This document shows, piece after piece, positions 1 to 9,822 of a stretch of 34,545 nt of DNA (positions within the stretch are counted from its first letter, which is position 1; the number at the start of each line of letters is the position of its first letter). Both the position numbers and the translations under genes were made by a program. Origin of the DNA: CAWIHA01 sp963835855 (GTDB taxonomy: Bacteria; Acidobacteriota; Terriglobia; Bryobacterales; Bryobacteraceae); the NCBI GenBank assembly GCA_963835855.1, contig CAWIHA010000005.1, forward strand, positions 1-34,545, read 5' to 3'. The notes beneath the pieces are model-generated. The model ran no database searches. It saw nothing but the letters and a program-made list of their open reading frames with translations, and was not told the origin of the DNA.

Positions 1-92
<92 letters not shown>

Positions 93-298
93 GCGGCATT
101 GGGTGGGTCGCATTCGCATGGTAACACAGCAAACCACGCCCGGCACAGACAAGCGCAGACCAGCGCGGGTGGGCGCCTCAGGTCCAAATCAGTCGGTTCC
201 GGGCGTGTTAGGGGCCTCGGAATGCGGGCTTCGCGCACAGAGCTCTTTTTCACAGGCGCCATTGGGATGTGTCTGTTGCCGCATCGTAAGATGAATAT

Positions 299-2368
299 AT
301 GCGCACAGCCTCTCTGATCACTTCGCTTCTGTTTCCGATGGCGCTTCTGATGGCGCAGTCGCAACCCCCACTTCACCCCTCACTGGCATCGCAGGAAAGA
401 GCAGGCCAGCTCCAGACGGCGGTACGCAGCTTCGATCTCACGACGCTCGACCGCAGCGTGAGTCCATGCGTCAACTTTTATCAGTATGCCTGCGGGGGAT
501 GGATGAAGAATAATCCCATCCCGCCAGACGAGTCCCGGTGGAGCCGCTTCGACGAGGTGAACGAACGCAACCGCGAGATCCTGCGGGACATTCTGGAAAA
601 GGCCTCCGTTCCGGACCCCAAGCGTGACGCGGTTACGCAGAAGATCGGCGACTTCTACGCGGCTTGCATGGACGAGAAAGCGATCGGCCAGAAGGGAATC
701 GCGCCGATCAAGTCCGAGCTGGCACGAATTCGGCGCCTGAAGGACAAGCAGTCAATCGTCAGTGAAATTGCGCGGCTGCATGCGAACGGGGTGGACGCGC
801 TGTTCAGTGTTGGCGTCGAACCGGATGCGAGGAATTCGACCGAGGAGATGGCTCAGGTCGACCAGGGCGGGTTGGGGCTGCCGGACCGCGACTACTACCT
901 GAAGCAGGATCCCCAATCGGTAGAGCTTCGCAAGCAGTACATGGCGCACGTACAGAAGATGTTCGAACTGCTCGGTGAGGCGGCGCAGCAAGCGGCGGCC
1001 AACGCGGCTGTGGTGATGGAGATCGAGACTGGGCTGGCCAAAAGCTCGCTCGATCTTGTATCGCGGCGCGACCCGGAGAAGACCTATCACAAAATGAGCG
1101 AGCAGGAACTCGCGACGCTCACTCCCTCGTTTCGATGGCCGAAGTATTTCGTGGATGTAGGCGCGCCGCCGGCTGGAAGCTTGAACGTCGTGGTTCCGGA
1201 GTTTTTCAAGCAAATGCAGACGCTGATCGAACAGACGAGCCTGGATCGCTGGAAGACGTACCTGAGATGGCACCTGGTGCACGCTTCCGCGCCGTTGCTG
1301 CCGGAGGCCTTCGTGCAGGAAAACTTCAACTTTTACGGACGGACGCTGAGGGGCGCCAAGGAACTGAGGCCGCGTTGGAAACGGTGTGTGACTTACACCG
1401 ATAACAATCTGGGAGAGGCGCTGGGGCAGAAGTACGTCGAGCGTACGTTCGGTGCGGAAGGCAAACAACGGACGCTCAAGATGGTCAAGGAGCTCGAGCG
1501 GGCGCTCGGACAGGATATCCAGCAACTGACGTGGATGACGCCGGCGACCAAGCAGAAGGCGCTCGAGAAGCTGCACGCGATCACGAACAAAATCGGCTAC
1601 CCGGACAAATGGCGCGATTACAGCAGCGTGAAGATCGTCCGAGGCGACGCACTCGGCAACGACTGGCGGGCGACTGAGTTTGAATTCCACCGGCAGGTGA
1701 ATAAAATCGGCAAACCAGTTGACCGCCAGGAATGGGACATGACTTCGCCGACTGTCAACGCCTACTACAATCCGCAGATGAACAACATCAACTTTCCAGC
1801 CGGCATCCTGCAACCGCCGTTCTACGACAATAAGATCGACGATGCGGTGAACTTCGGCGGAATCGGCGCCGTGATCGGGCACGAACTTACGCACGGTTTC
1901 GACGACGTGGGCCGGCAGTTCGACGCCGAAGGGAACTTGAAGGACTGGTGGCTGCCCGAGGACGCAAAGGCGTTTGAGCAGCGTGCGGAGTGCTTCGTTC
2001 GGGAATACTCGAATTTCACGACTGCCGGCGACGTGAAGCTGAATGGAAAACTGACGCTCGGCGAGAACACGGCGGACAACGGTGGGCTGCGGATCGCCTA
2101 TATGGCGCTCATGAGCGTGCTGGCGGGCAAGACCGAGCCGGAAATCGACGGCTTCACGCCCGAGCAGCGGTTCTTCCTGGCTTGGGGCCAGACCTGGTGC
2201 ACGAACGTAAGGGAGGAGGACGAGCGCTTCCGCACCCAAACGGACCCGCACTCTCCGGCCCGATACCGTGTGAACGGCGTGGTCGAAAATATGCCGGAAT
2301 TCGAAAAGGCGTTTAGTTGCCAGGCCGGCCAGCCCATGGTACGCCAGCCGGCCTGCCGCGTCTGGTAG
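299..2368 (+). CDS. Secreted M13 family zinc metallopeptidase (neprilysin/PepO-like)
   Basis: The 689-residue product matches the usual length of bacterial M13 peptidases (about 650-700). The zinc-binding HExxH motif is HELTH at residues 528-532. The third ligand is E589 in ENTAD, with the catalytic-site Asp at 593. An NAYYNP substrate-binding motif precedes the zinc site, and the protein ends in CRVW, the cysteine-tryptophan terminus typical of the family. The first 20 residues form a hydrophobic signal peptide, so it should act on peptides outside the cytoplasm. The start at 299 is chosen because the signal peptide begins there. The N-terminal M13 domain (starting near FYQYACGGWM) is complete. 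No partner gene is linked; a small pilin gene follows on the same strand after about 120 bases. Function in the cell cannot be deduced from context. Confidence 0.95.
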   Translation: MRTASLITSLLFPMALLMAQSQPPLHPSLASQERAGQLQTAVRSFDLTTLDRSVSPCVNFYQYACGGWMKNNPIPPDESRWSRFDEVNERNREILRDILEKASVPDPKRDAVTQKIGDFYAACMDEKAIGQKGIAPIKSELARIRRLKDKQSIVSEIARLHANGVDALFSVGVEPDARNSTEEMAQVDQGGLGLPDRDYYLKQDPQSVELRKQYMAHVQKMFELLGEAAQQAAANAAVVMEIETGLAKSSLDLVSRRDPEKTYHKMSEQELATLTPSFRWPKYFVDVGAPPAGSLNVVVPEFFKQMQTLIEQTSLDRWKTYLRWHLVHASAPLLPEAFVQENFNFYGRTLRGAKELRPRWKRCVTYTDNNLGEALGQKYVERTFGAEGKQRTLKMVKELERALGQDIQQLTWMTPATKQKALEKLHAITNKIGYPDKWRDYSSVKIVRGDALGNDWRATEFEFHRQVNKIGKPVDRQEWDMTSPTVNAYYNPQMNNINFPAGILQPPFYDNKIDDAVNFGGIGAVIGHELTHGFDDVGRQFDAEGNLKDWWLPEDAKAFEQRAECFVREYSNFTTAGDVKLNGKLTLGENTADNGGLRIAYMALMSVLAGKTEPEIDGFTPEQRFFLAWGQTWCTNVREEDERFRTQTDPHSPARYRVNGVVENMPEFEKAFSCQAGQPMVRQPACRVW

Positions 2369-2492
2369 GGCCGCCCCCCCAGGGGTAGCGCCGCGCCTGG
2401 TACTAGGCGGCATGGGTTTCCCTCGCGGGGCCCTTGATCCGGCTATCGGGGAGGCATATGATTATCCATGGCGGAGGCGCCGGCCGGACGCT

Positions 2493-2678
2493 GTGAGACT
2501 TTTTTTACAAGAATGTTTGCGTGAGGAGACGGGTCAGGACCTTGTCGAATACACGTTGATTCTTGCGTTGATCTTGCTACTTTCAGGAGCCCTGCTCCTC
2601 CTCAGCGAGCAAACGATCGCCGGAATCGTAGGGAAAAGCAACAGCCAGCTTTCGGTGGCGAATACTACGCTCCAGTAG
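2493..2678 (+). CDS. Flp/Fap-type pilin (class III/IVb pilin subunit)
   Basis: The 61-residue product has the Flp pilin hallmark: a short charged leader, then GQDLVEYTLILALI, with the conserved Glu five residues into the mature hydrophobic helix, then a small polar tail. Flp pilins are subunits of tight-adherence pili, cleaved by a prepilin peptidase and assembled in the inner membrane. The GTG at 2493 is preferred because it gives a normal Flp length. A longer in-frame start at 2412 would add about 27 arginine/proline-rich residues with no counterpart in the family. No tad/cpa assembly genes are in the window, so this is an isolated pilin copy; such orphan Flp genes are common in soil bacteria. 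No clear ribosome binding site is visible upstream of either start. Confidence 0.75.
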   Translation: MRLFLQECLREETGQDLVEYTLILALILLLSGALLLLSEQTIAGIVGKSNSQLSVANTTLQ

Positions 2679-3013
2679 TTGCCACCGCAGTTCCACACGT
2701 GCTCTTGTACAAGACGGGTGTGTTAAGCGTGATCCCGTGCTGGTTCTGCGTGGGGGCCTTCGCCTTTCGCAAGCGGCTGCCGAAGGTGTGGGAAGTGAAG
2801 CGCGGGTGGGGGTGGAAACTGAGCTTGTGGTTGCAAGCGGTTTCCATTGGGTGTATTTGGGTCATCCAGCGCCGGGCACTCACTCCGTTTGCCGGACTCG
2901 AAGGAGCGCTTGGATCGGCCTGGATGATGATAGCCGCCGAGCGGACGCTCGGCAGGCAGTCCGCTTGCCGGCGCGTACACGCGGCGTGTGCCGGCCGTGC
3001 TCCCGCGCCTTCT
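2679..3013. other. Intergenic stretch between convergent genes
   Basis: About 335 bases separate the end of the pilin gene from the end of prephenate dehydrogenase on the other strand. Open frames across it have no recognisable homology or ribosome binding site. Around 2938-2998 there are several short GC-rich inverted repeats built on GCCGGC and GGCAGG, which could fold, but no clean terminator with a T-tract was found. Confidence 0.5.
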
Positions 3014-3856
3014 TTAATCCAGCTGCCGCAGGCGGGCGGCGAAGTCGTTGGCAAGCTCGAAGGCGCGGCGGGTCTCGTCGGAGTTCAGGTGGGCGCGGAG
3101 ACCCTGGAGGTGCGTGATGGCGGCGTCGAGCGCCGCTTCAATCGCAGCGGTGTTCGTGGCGAGGATATCGCCCCAAATCTCGTATGAGCTCGCCGCCAGG
3201 CGGAGCGCATTGGCGAGTCCCGGCCCGGCGATACGAAGGTCGTTCACGCTGAGGCGTCCGGCGAGTGTCGAGGCGAGCACGGTCGAAAGCAACTGCGGCA
3301 GGTGTGACGTGTAGGCAACCACGCGGTCGTGCTCTTTGGCGGGCATGACGACCACGCGGGCCCCGATCGCCTTAAGCCACCCGAGGAACTCGCGGGCGGC
3401 GGCTGTTTCCGTGTCTTCGGGGCGCTCCGGCGTGAGCACGTATGTGCGGCCAACGAAGAGGCCCGCATCGGCTTCCGAGGCGCCGCGTTTTTCCTTGCCG
3501 GCCATTGGGTGCCCGCCGAGGAACTGAGCGCGTTGAATGCTCCGTCGGGCCCGTTCGCAGATCTCGACTTTTGTGCTTCCGGCATCGGTGATGAGAGCGC
3601 CGGCACGGAGCCACGGCTCTATTTTCGTAACGGTTTCGAGGATGCGGGAAATGGGCTGCGAGAGATAGACGAAATCGGCTGCGGCGACCGCCTCATCGAG
3701 CGGGGCGCCGGAGTCGATAGCGCCGCACGCAAGCGCCGCCTCGAGTGCGGCCTTGGAACTGACGCCGAGGACCCTTCCGCGGAACCCCGCCTTCTTTAAA
3801 GCCAGTCCGAACGAGCCGCCGATGAGGCCTGTGCCGACAATTGCGACGGTTTCCAT
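3014..3856 (-). CDS. tyrA: Prephenate dehydrogenase
   Basis: The 280-residue protein catalyses the NAD(P)-dependent oxidative decarboxylation of prephenate to 4-hydroxyphenylpyruvate for tyrosine synthesis. It starts with a Rossmann fold, GTGLIGGSFGLALKKAGF at residues 8-25, followed by LSQPISRI. The catalytic region HPMAGKEKRGASEAD sits near residue 117, and SHLPQLLSTVLA lies in the dimerising helical domain. Length is normal for a monofunctional TyrA without an ACT domain. It is the last gene of the minus-strand aromatic operon, starting 9 bases after the expected stop of the DAHP synthase gene, which suggests translational coupling. Its neighbours supply the precursors chorismate and prephenate. 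Confidence 0.94.
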   Translation of the reverse strand: METVAIVGTGLIGGSFGLALKKAGFRGRVLGVSSKAALEAALACGAIDSGAPLDEAVAAADFVYLSQPISRILETVTKIEPWLRAGALITDAGSTKVEICERARRSIQRAQFLGGHPMAGKEKRGASEADAGLFVGRTYVLTPERPEDTETAAAREFLGWLKAIGARVVVMPAKEHDRVVAYTSHLPQLLSTVLASTLAGRLSVNDLRIAGPGLANALRLAASSYEIWGDILATNTAAIEAALDAAITHLQGLRAHLNSDETRRAFELANDFAARLRQLD

Positions 3857-4880
3857 AGTGGCGAACTAAATCGTGCGGCCGACTGCGGGCGCAATGATCC
3901 GGAGCTGCGCCATGCAGCTCCGCGAACTGCTCGGGCCGGAGCGACTGCGCGCCGTCGCTGAGGGCGCGGTCGGGGTCGTTATGCACTTCGATGAGCAGGC
4001 CGTCGGCTCCGGCGGCAACCGCGGCGCGCGCCATCGGAAGCACCTTGTCGCGGCGGCCCGTACCGTGCGATGGATCGGCGATGATCGGCAGGTGCGAGAG
4101 TTTTTTCACGACCGGGATCGCGGAAATATCCATCGTGTTTCGCGTGTAGCTTTCGAAGGTGCGGATGCCGCGCTCGCAGAGGATCACGTTGTAATTGCCT
4201 TCCGAGAGGATGTACTCGGCCGAGAGCAGCAGTTCCTCGATCGTGGCTGAAATGCCGCGCTTGAGAAGCACCGGCTTGGGCTGCTTGCCGACCTCGCGCA
4301 GCAGGTTGTAGTTCTGCATGTTGCGCGCCCCGATTTGCAGAATATCGGTGTAGGCGGCGACCAGCGGGACCTGGTTCACTTCCATCACCTCGGTGACGAC
4401 GAGCAGGCCATTGCGGTCGGCGGCCTCGCGTATCAGCTTGAGACCTTCTTCGCCGAGGCCTTGGAAACTGTAAGGTGAGCTGCGCGGCTTGAACGCACCG
4501 CCGCGAATGACCTTTGCCCCGGAGCGAGCGACAATCTCAGCGATCGTCAGGATCTGGTCCCGATTCTCGACACTGCATGGGCCGGCCATGACGGCGACGG
4601 CATCGCCGCCGATATCGACATTGCCGGCCCGCACCACCGTGCCGCCGGGGCGGAAGTGGCGGCTCGCCAACTTGAAGGTCGACGTGATGCGGCGCGCTTC
4701 TTTGACGCCGTCCATGACTTCGAATTCAACCGGGTCAACGCGGTCGGCCGGGCCAACACCGCCCAAGACCGTGTGAACAACGCCCGTGGAGCGATGCACG
4801 GTGAGTCCGAGGGAGACCATGCGGTCGATAACGGTTTGAATCTGCGCTTCGGTGACGCCCTCCTGCATGACTACGATCAT
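3693..4880 (-). CDS. aroF: 3-deoxy-7-phosphoheptulonate synthase (DAHP synthase, type I-beta), with a 3' frameshift
   Basis: This is the first committed enzyme of the shikimate pathway, condensing phosphoenolpyruvate and erythrose 4-phosphate. An N-terminal ferredoxin-like regulatory domain (about residues 1-75) precedes the TIM barrel. Diagnostic motifs are AGPCSVE, GGAFKPRSSPYSFQG, KRG and DPSHGTG. The reading frame as it stands runs to 3693, giving 395 residues and overlapping tyrA by 164 bases; after about residue 322 it is arginine-rich noise. If the single C at 3914 is skipped, the frame becomes MAQLRIIAPAVGRTI and stops at 3866-3868, a family-typical C-terminus, 9 bases before the tyrA start. 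So the ancestral gene is 3866-4880 and one base is extra. A good Shine-Dalgarno (GGAAGAGG) precedes the ATG at 4880. Sequencing error, a true mutation, or recoding are all possible. Confidence 0.93.
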   Translation of the reverse strand: MIVVMQEGVTEAQIQTVIDRMVSLGLTVHRSTGVVHTVLGGVGPADRVDPVEFEVMDGVKEARRITSTFKLASRHFRPGGTVVRAGNVDIGGDAVAVMAGPCSVENRDQILTIAEIVARSGAKVIRGGAFKPRSSPYSFQGLGEEGLKLIREAADRNGLLVVTEVMEVNQVPLVAAYTDILQIGARNMQNYNLLREVGKQPKPVLLKRGISATIEELLLSAEYILSEGNYNVILCERGIRTFESYTRNTMDISAIPVVKKLSHLPIIADPSHGTGRRDKVLPMARAAVAAGADGLLIEVHNDPDRALSDGAQSLRPEQFAELHGAAPDHCARSRPHDLVRHYGNRRNCRHRPHRRLVRTGFKEGGVPRKGPRRQFQGRTRGGACVRRYRLRRPAR

Positions 4881-4950
4881 GTTTCCATTCCTCTTCCGGT
4901 CTGGCGCCGAGTTGCTCGTGGCCCTGGCGCGCAGGTCCTGCCTCTACGGG

Positions 4951-5264
4951 CTACGAGCTGTCCTTCTTCCCATCCCGCTCCAGCATGCGCAGGCGCTGCA
5001 CGTTGCGCATCTCATCGATGATGCGCTCGAACACACGCCGCACGCCGTCGTGCGTAAGTGGGCCGCCATTGTGCCCTGTGACATTCTGGAATACTTCGTC
5101 CTCGCGCCGCGGCTCGTAAATGGGCAGTGTGAGATCCTGCTTGATACGGCCAATCTCCTCGACAATGCGCGTGCGCTCGTTCAACAGTTTCAGGATGCGG
5201 CGGTCGAGCACGTCGATGCGGTCGCGGCACTCGCGAAGCGCTTTGAACCCTGTTTCCCGGTCCA

Positions 5265-5265
<1 letters not shown>
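4951..5265 (-). CDS. aroQ: Chorismate mutase (AroQ class, monofunctional)
   Basis: The roughly 104-residue all-helical protein converts chorismate to prephenate, the branch point to phenylalanine and tyrosine. AroQ features are visible: RDRIDVLDRRILKLLNERT in helix 1 (with the active-site Arg), the EIGRIKQ segment containing the conserved Lys, and the C-terminal helix around FERIIDEMRNVQ. Length is typical of stand-alone AroQ. The ATG at 5265 overlaps the TGA of the upstream tryptophan synthase gene as TGATG, so it is probably translated by coupling; an in-frame GTG one codon upstream (5268) is an alternative. DAHP synthase follows after 70 bases and prephenate dehydrogenase after that. Confidence 0.93.
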
Positions 5266-7267
<2,002 letters not shown>

Positions 7268-7271
<4 letters not shown>

Positions 7272-7858
7272 GACAAAGCAGCTTTCAGGAATCGCGCCAA
7301 CTTGGCGTGATCTTTACGGCCGGGGGCAGATTCGAGCCGCGAGCAGGCATCGACACCCCAGGGCCGGGCCTCCTCGATCGCGCGCCGCACGTTGGTCTCA
7401 TCGAGCCCGCCGGCGATGATTACCTTCTGGCGCGCGCTCCGTGCAAGCTTCCAATCAAACGACTGGCCGGTGCCGCCGTAGAGAGTATCAGACGGTGTAT
7501 CCAGCAGGAACGCTTCGGCAGTGGTGGAACCGAGCTGGTCTGGCTTGAAGTTCGCATCCACACGGACCGCTTTCCAGACCCGCGTGCCGCGCGGAAAGCC
7601 ATCGGCATTACCGTAGATTTGGATCACATCCAGGCGCGCACGCTCGGCTACAGCCAGAACTACCTCAGGGCTATCATCTATAAATATACCAACTTTCCAT
7701 ATGTTTGCAGGTAGTAGTTCAAGTATTTCATTAATCAGATTGGGACTGACGTACCGCAGGCTTTTCCGGTAGAAGTTGAAGCCAAGTGCGCTGGCTCCGC
7801 CTTCGACGGCAGCGCGCGCGTCCTCGCGATTGGTGATGCCACAAATTTTCACGATCAT
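7268..7858 (-). CDS. trpF: Phosphoribosylanthranilate isomerase
   Basis: The 196-residue TIM-barrel protein isomerises phosphoribosylanthranilate, the third step of tryptophan synthesis. The N-terminus MIVKICGITN carries the general-base cysteine C6, and LLDTPSD carries the general-acid aspartate. GGLDETN forms the phosphate-binding loop, and the end has the family's VDACSRLES motif (usually VDVSSGVE), somewhat diverged. Start and stop overlap trpC and trpBA by 4 bases each, a tight translationally coupled arrangement. The region 7670-7720 is locally AT-rich compared with the rest of the operon. Confidence 0.93.
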
Positions 7859-8640
7859 CGCAGCAACGCCCGCAACGCCTCGGCGGGGTCGTGCGAACGC
7901 ATGAGGTGCTCCCCGATCAGGAATGCTTGGAAGCCCGCCTCGCGTAGCCTGCGGATGTCCTCAGCCGAGCGGATTCCGCTCTCACTGATTTTGATGATTC
8001 CCGCGGGGATGCGCTCAGCGAGCCGGAACGAGGTCTCGAGCTTGACCTCGAAGGTGCGCATGTTGCGGTTATTCACGCCGACGATCTGGGCGCCGGAGTC
8101 GAGCGCCGCGGAGAGCTCGTCTTTATCGTGGACCTCGACCAGCGCGGTCATGCCAAACCGCGTCGCGTACTCCCTGAGATGACGAAGGCGTTTCACGGGG
8201 AGGATGGTCGCCATGAGCAGGATGGCGTCGGCGCAGCCCGCGGCCGATTCGGCCACGTGATACTCCTCGAGCGTGAAATCCTTCCGAAGCACAGGGAGCT
8301 TCACGGCCCCGCGCGCGAGCGCTAGGTCGTCGAGACTGCCGTGGAAGAATCTTTCGTCGGTGACCACGGAGAGTGCCGCCGCGCCACCATGCTCGTACGA
8401 CCGCGCATACGTGGACGCATCGGCCTCAGCCGAGAAGACACCCTTGCTCGGCGAGGCCTTCTTGATTTCGCCGATTATGGCAGGGCTGCGCGCGAGGAGC
8501 GCGGCCCGGAAATCGCGGGGCGTGCGGTGCGTTTCTTGGGCGAGCGTTTCAAGCTCCTCGCGGCGCACCATGGCGCCCGCGAGCTCGGCCCGTTTGTATT
8601 CGACGATGCGGGCCAGGATGTCAGGGATACCGCCGGTCAT
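7855..8640 (-). CDS. trpC: Indole-3-glycerol phosphate synthase
   Basis: The protein of about 261 residues closes the indole ring of carboxyphenylaminodeoxyribulose phosphate. Family motifs are present in order: IIGEIKKASPSKG (catalytic Glu and Lys), LRKDFTLEEYHV (catalytic Lys), LVEVHDKDEL, VGVNNRNMRTFEV, ISESGIRS and FLIGEHLMR. The ATG at 8640 is preferred; a GTG two codons upstream (8646) is also in frame. It is the first trp gene of the operon. Genes for anthranilate synthase and anthranilate phosphoribosyltransferase are not in this window and must be elsewhere. About 50 bases separate it from the DUF58 gene upstream on the same strand. Confidence 0.94.
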   Translation of the reverse strand: MTGGIPDILARIVEYKRAELAGAMVRREELETLAQETHRTPRDFRAALLARSPAIIGEIKKASPSKGVFSAEADASTYARSYEHGGAAALSVVTDERFFHGSLDDLALARGAVKLPVLRKDFTLEEYHVAESAAGCADAILLMATILPVKRLRHLREYATRFGMTALVEVHDKDELSAALDSGAQIVGVNNRNMRTFEVKLETSFRLAERIPAGIIKISESGIRSAEDIRRLREAGFQAFLIGEHLMRSHDPAEALRALLR

Positions 8641-8691
8641 ATGCACTAAAAAGGATCTCTTATCGTAGCACGGGGGCGCACGTTGGTTGAG

Positions 8692-9804
8692 CTACAGCGC
8701 GTCCTCCTGATGAGCCGCTTCAGCGCGCGGCAAAGCATCCGGTCCAAGGATGCGAGCCTGGGTCCAGCCCGCCTCGGCGAGCGAGTCGGGGCCGGCCGGG
8801 GTGAATACCAGCTGGCAGCTCTGGTCGTCCGCGGCCTCAATCGGCGGCCTTCCCGGCGCCGGCGAGACGGTCGCAAGGTACTTGAGTATGGTGTAAACGT
8901 CGCCCATCTCCGGAATGGAAACATCGAACTCCTGCGTGCGGAAGCGCACGCGGCCGCCACGCGCGGCGATGCCCCAGACGAGGAAGGCGCAGGCGTCTAC
9001 GGCTTGCTCAAACCAGGCCTGACGCGAAACCGGCACGTTCAGATCGAGAAACATTTCGAGCAAGCGATCCTGTTCGCGCGCGAATTCGCGCACTTGCAGC
9101 TCGCCGGTGTGTGCAGTGGCTTTCCAATCGACATGACGCGCGCTCTCCAGCGCCTCGTAGGGCCGGATACGGTAAAAATCGGGCCCGCGTCCGCGCGCTT
9201 GCGATTCGAGGTCGCCGCGGACGGCCGCGAACAGCTCTTCAAAGCCGGGCTGCGGATCGATGGACGGATAGACGAGCATGTCACGCCGTAATGTCACGTG
9301 TGCGTGACGCTCGAGGAATCCAAAAGGGAAACTGGTCGAGAACTGGAACCCGCTCTCGCGGTACATGCCTCGCCTCGAGAAGCAGACCTCGGCCATCTCT
9401 TCGAGAACGGCGCCGCCGGGAATCACCGGGAAATAGAATGTTGTAAGCACGCTGCCGCTGGAGCCGCTCAGGTGCACCGAAAACGAAGGCACCAGGCGCT
9501 TCGAGTTGCGCACCTGGACGCGTCCGGCGAGGGTGCGGCGCGCGGCAATATGCTCCGGCAGAAGAAAATCCAGCTCGAGCCCCGCGAGCGACAACCGGCT
9601 GATGAGCCCGGAGATCAGCAGGGTCGAGAGCATCGCGGCCAGTATGAGGAACAGAAGGTTATTCGCGGAGACGACCGCGGCCACGCCGACCAGCAGCATC
9701 GCGAGCGTGAACAGCAGACCGCCGCGGGTCACCGGGTGTTCGGAGGCGCGCTTTAGGAGCGGCCACACTTCCCTCCATGCCGCGTGCATTCCTCGGCGCC
9801 TCAT
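8692..9804 (-). CDS. DUF58 domain-containing membrane protein
   Basis: The protein of about 370 residues begins with two adjacent hydrophobic segments (GGLLFTLAMLLVGVAAVV and LLFLILAAMLSTLLISGLI, about residues 28-70), followed by a beta-rich region. The DUF58 hallmark is a segment reading RIRPYEALESARHVDWKAT followed by FAREQD near residue 205. DUF58 proteins are usually encoded next to MoxR ATPases and transglutaminase-like or von Willebrand proteins; none of these is adjacent here, so its partner is unknown. The frame is open much further upstream, but that part lies antisense to the permease gene and is not family-like. ATG 9804 fits the domain start; ATG 9789, preceded by GAGG at 9-base spacing, is also possible. 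It is divergent from the permease with only 18 bases between starts. Confidence 0.85.
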   Translation of the reverse strand: MRRRGMHAAWREVWPLLKRASEHPVTRGGLLFTLAMLLVGVAAVVSANNLLFLILAAMLSTLLISGLISRLSLAGLELDFLLPEHIAARRTLAGRVQVRNSKRLVPSFSVHLSGSSGSVLTTFYFPVIPGGAVLEEMAEVCFSRRGMYRESGFQFSTSFPFGFLERHAHVTLRRDMLVYPSIDPQPGFEELFAAVRGDLESQARGRGPDFYRIRPYEALESARHVDWKATAHTGELQVREFAREQDRLLEMFLDLNVPVSRQAWFEQAVDACAFLVWGIAARGGRVRFRTQEFDVSIPEMGDVYTILKYLATVSPAPGRPPIEAADDQSCQLVFTPAGPDSLAEAGWTQARILGPDALPRAEAAHQEDAL

Positions 9805-9822
9805 GTCAGAATCGATTGTTTC

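Noticed and set aside
752..2413. 553-codon open frame antisense to the M13 peptidase
   Set aside because: High-GC shadow of a well-supported gene; product is arginine/leucine-rich without any family motif.
2699..3187. 162-codon plus-strand frame downstream of the pilin
   Set aside because: No recognisable protein features or ribosome binding site, and its 3' third is antisense to tyrA.
9784..9822. Upstream ATG for the permease at 9784
   Set aside because: It would overlap the divergent DUF58 start and adds 13 residues not typical of the family; ATG 9823 gives a normal N-terminus.
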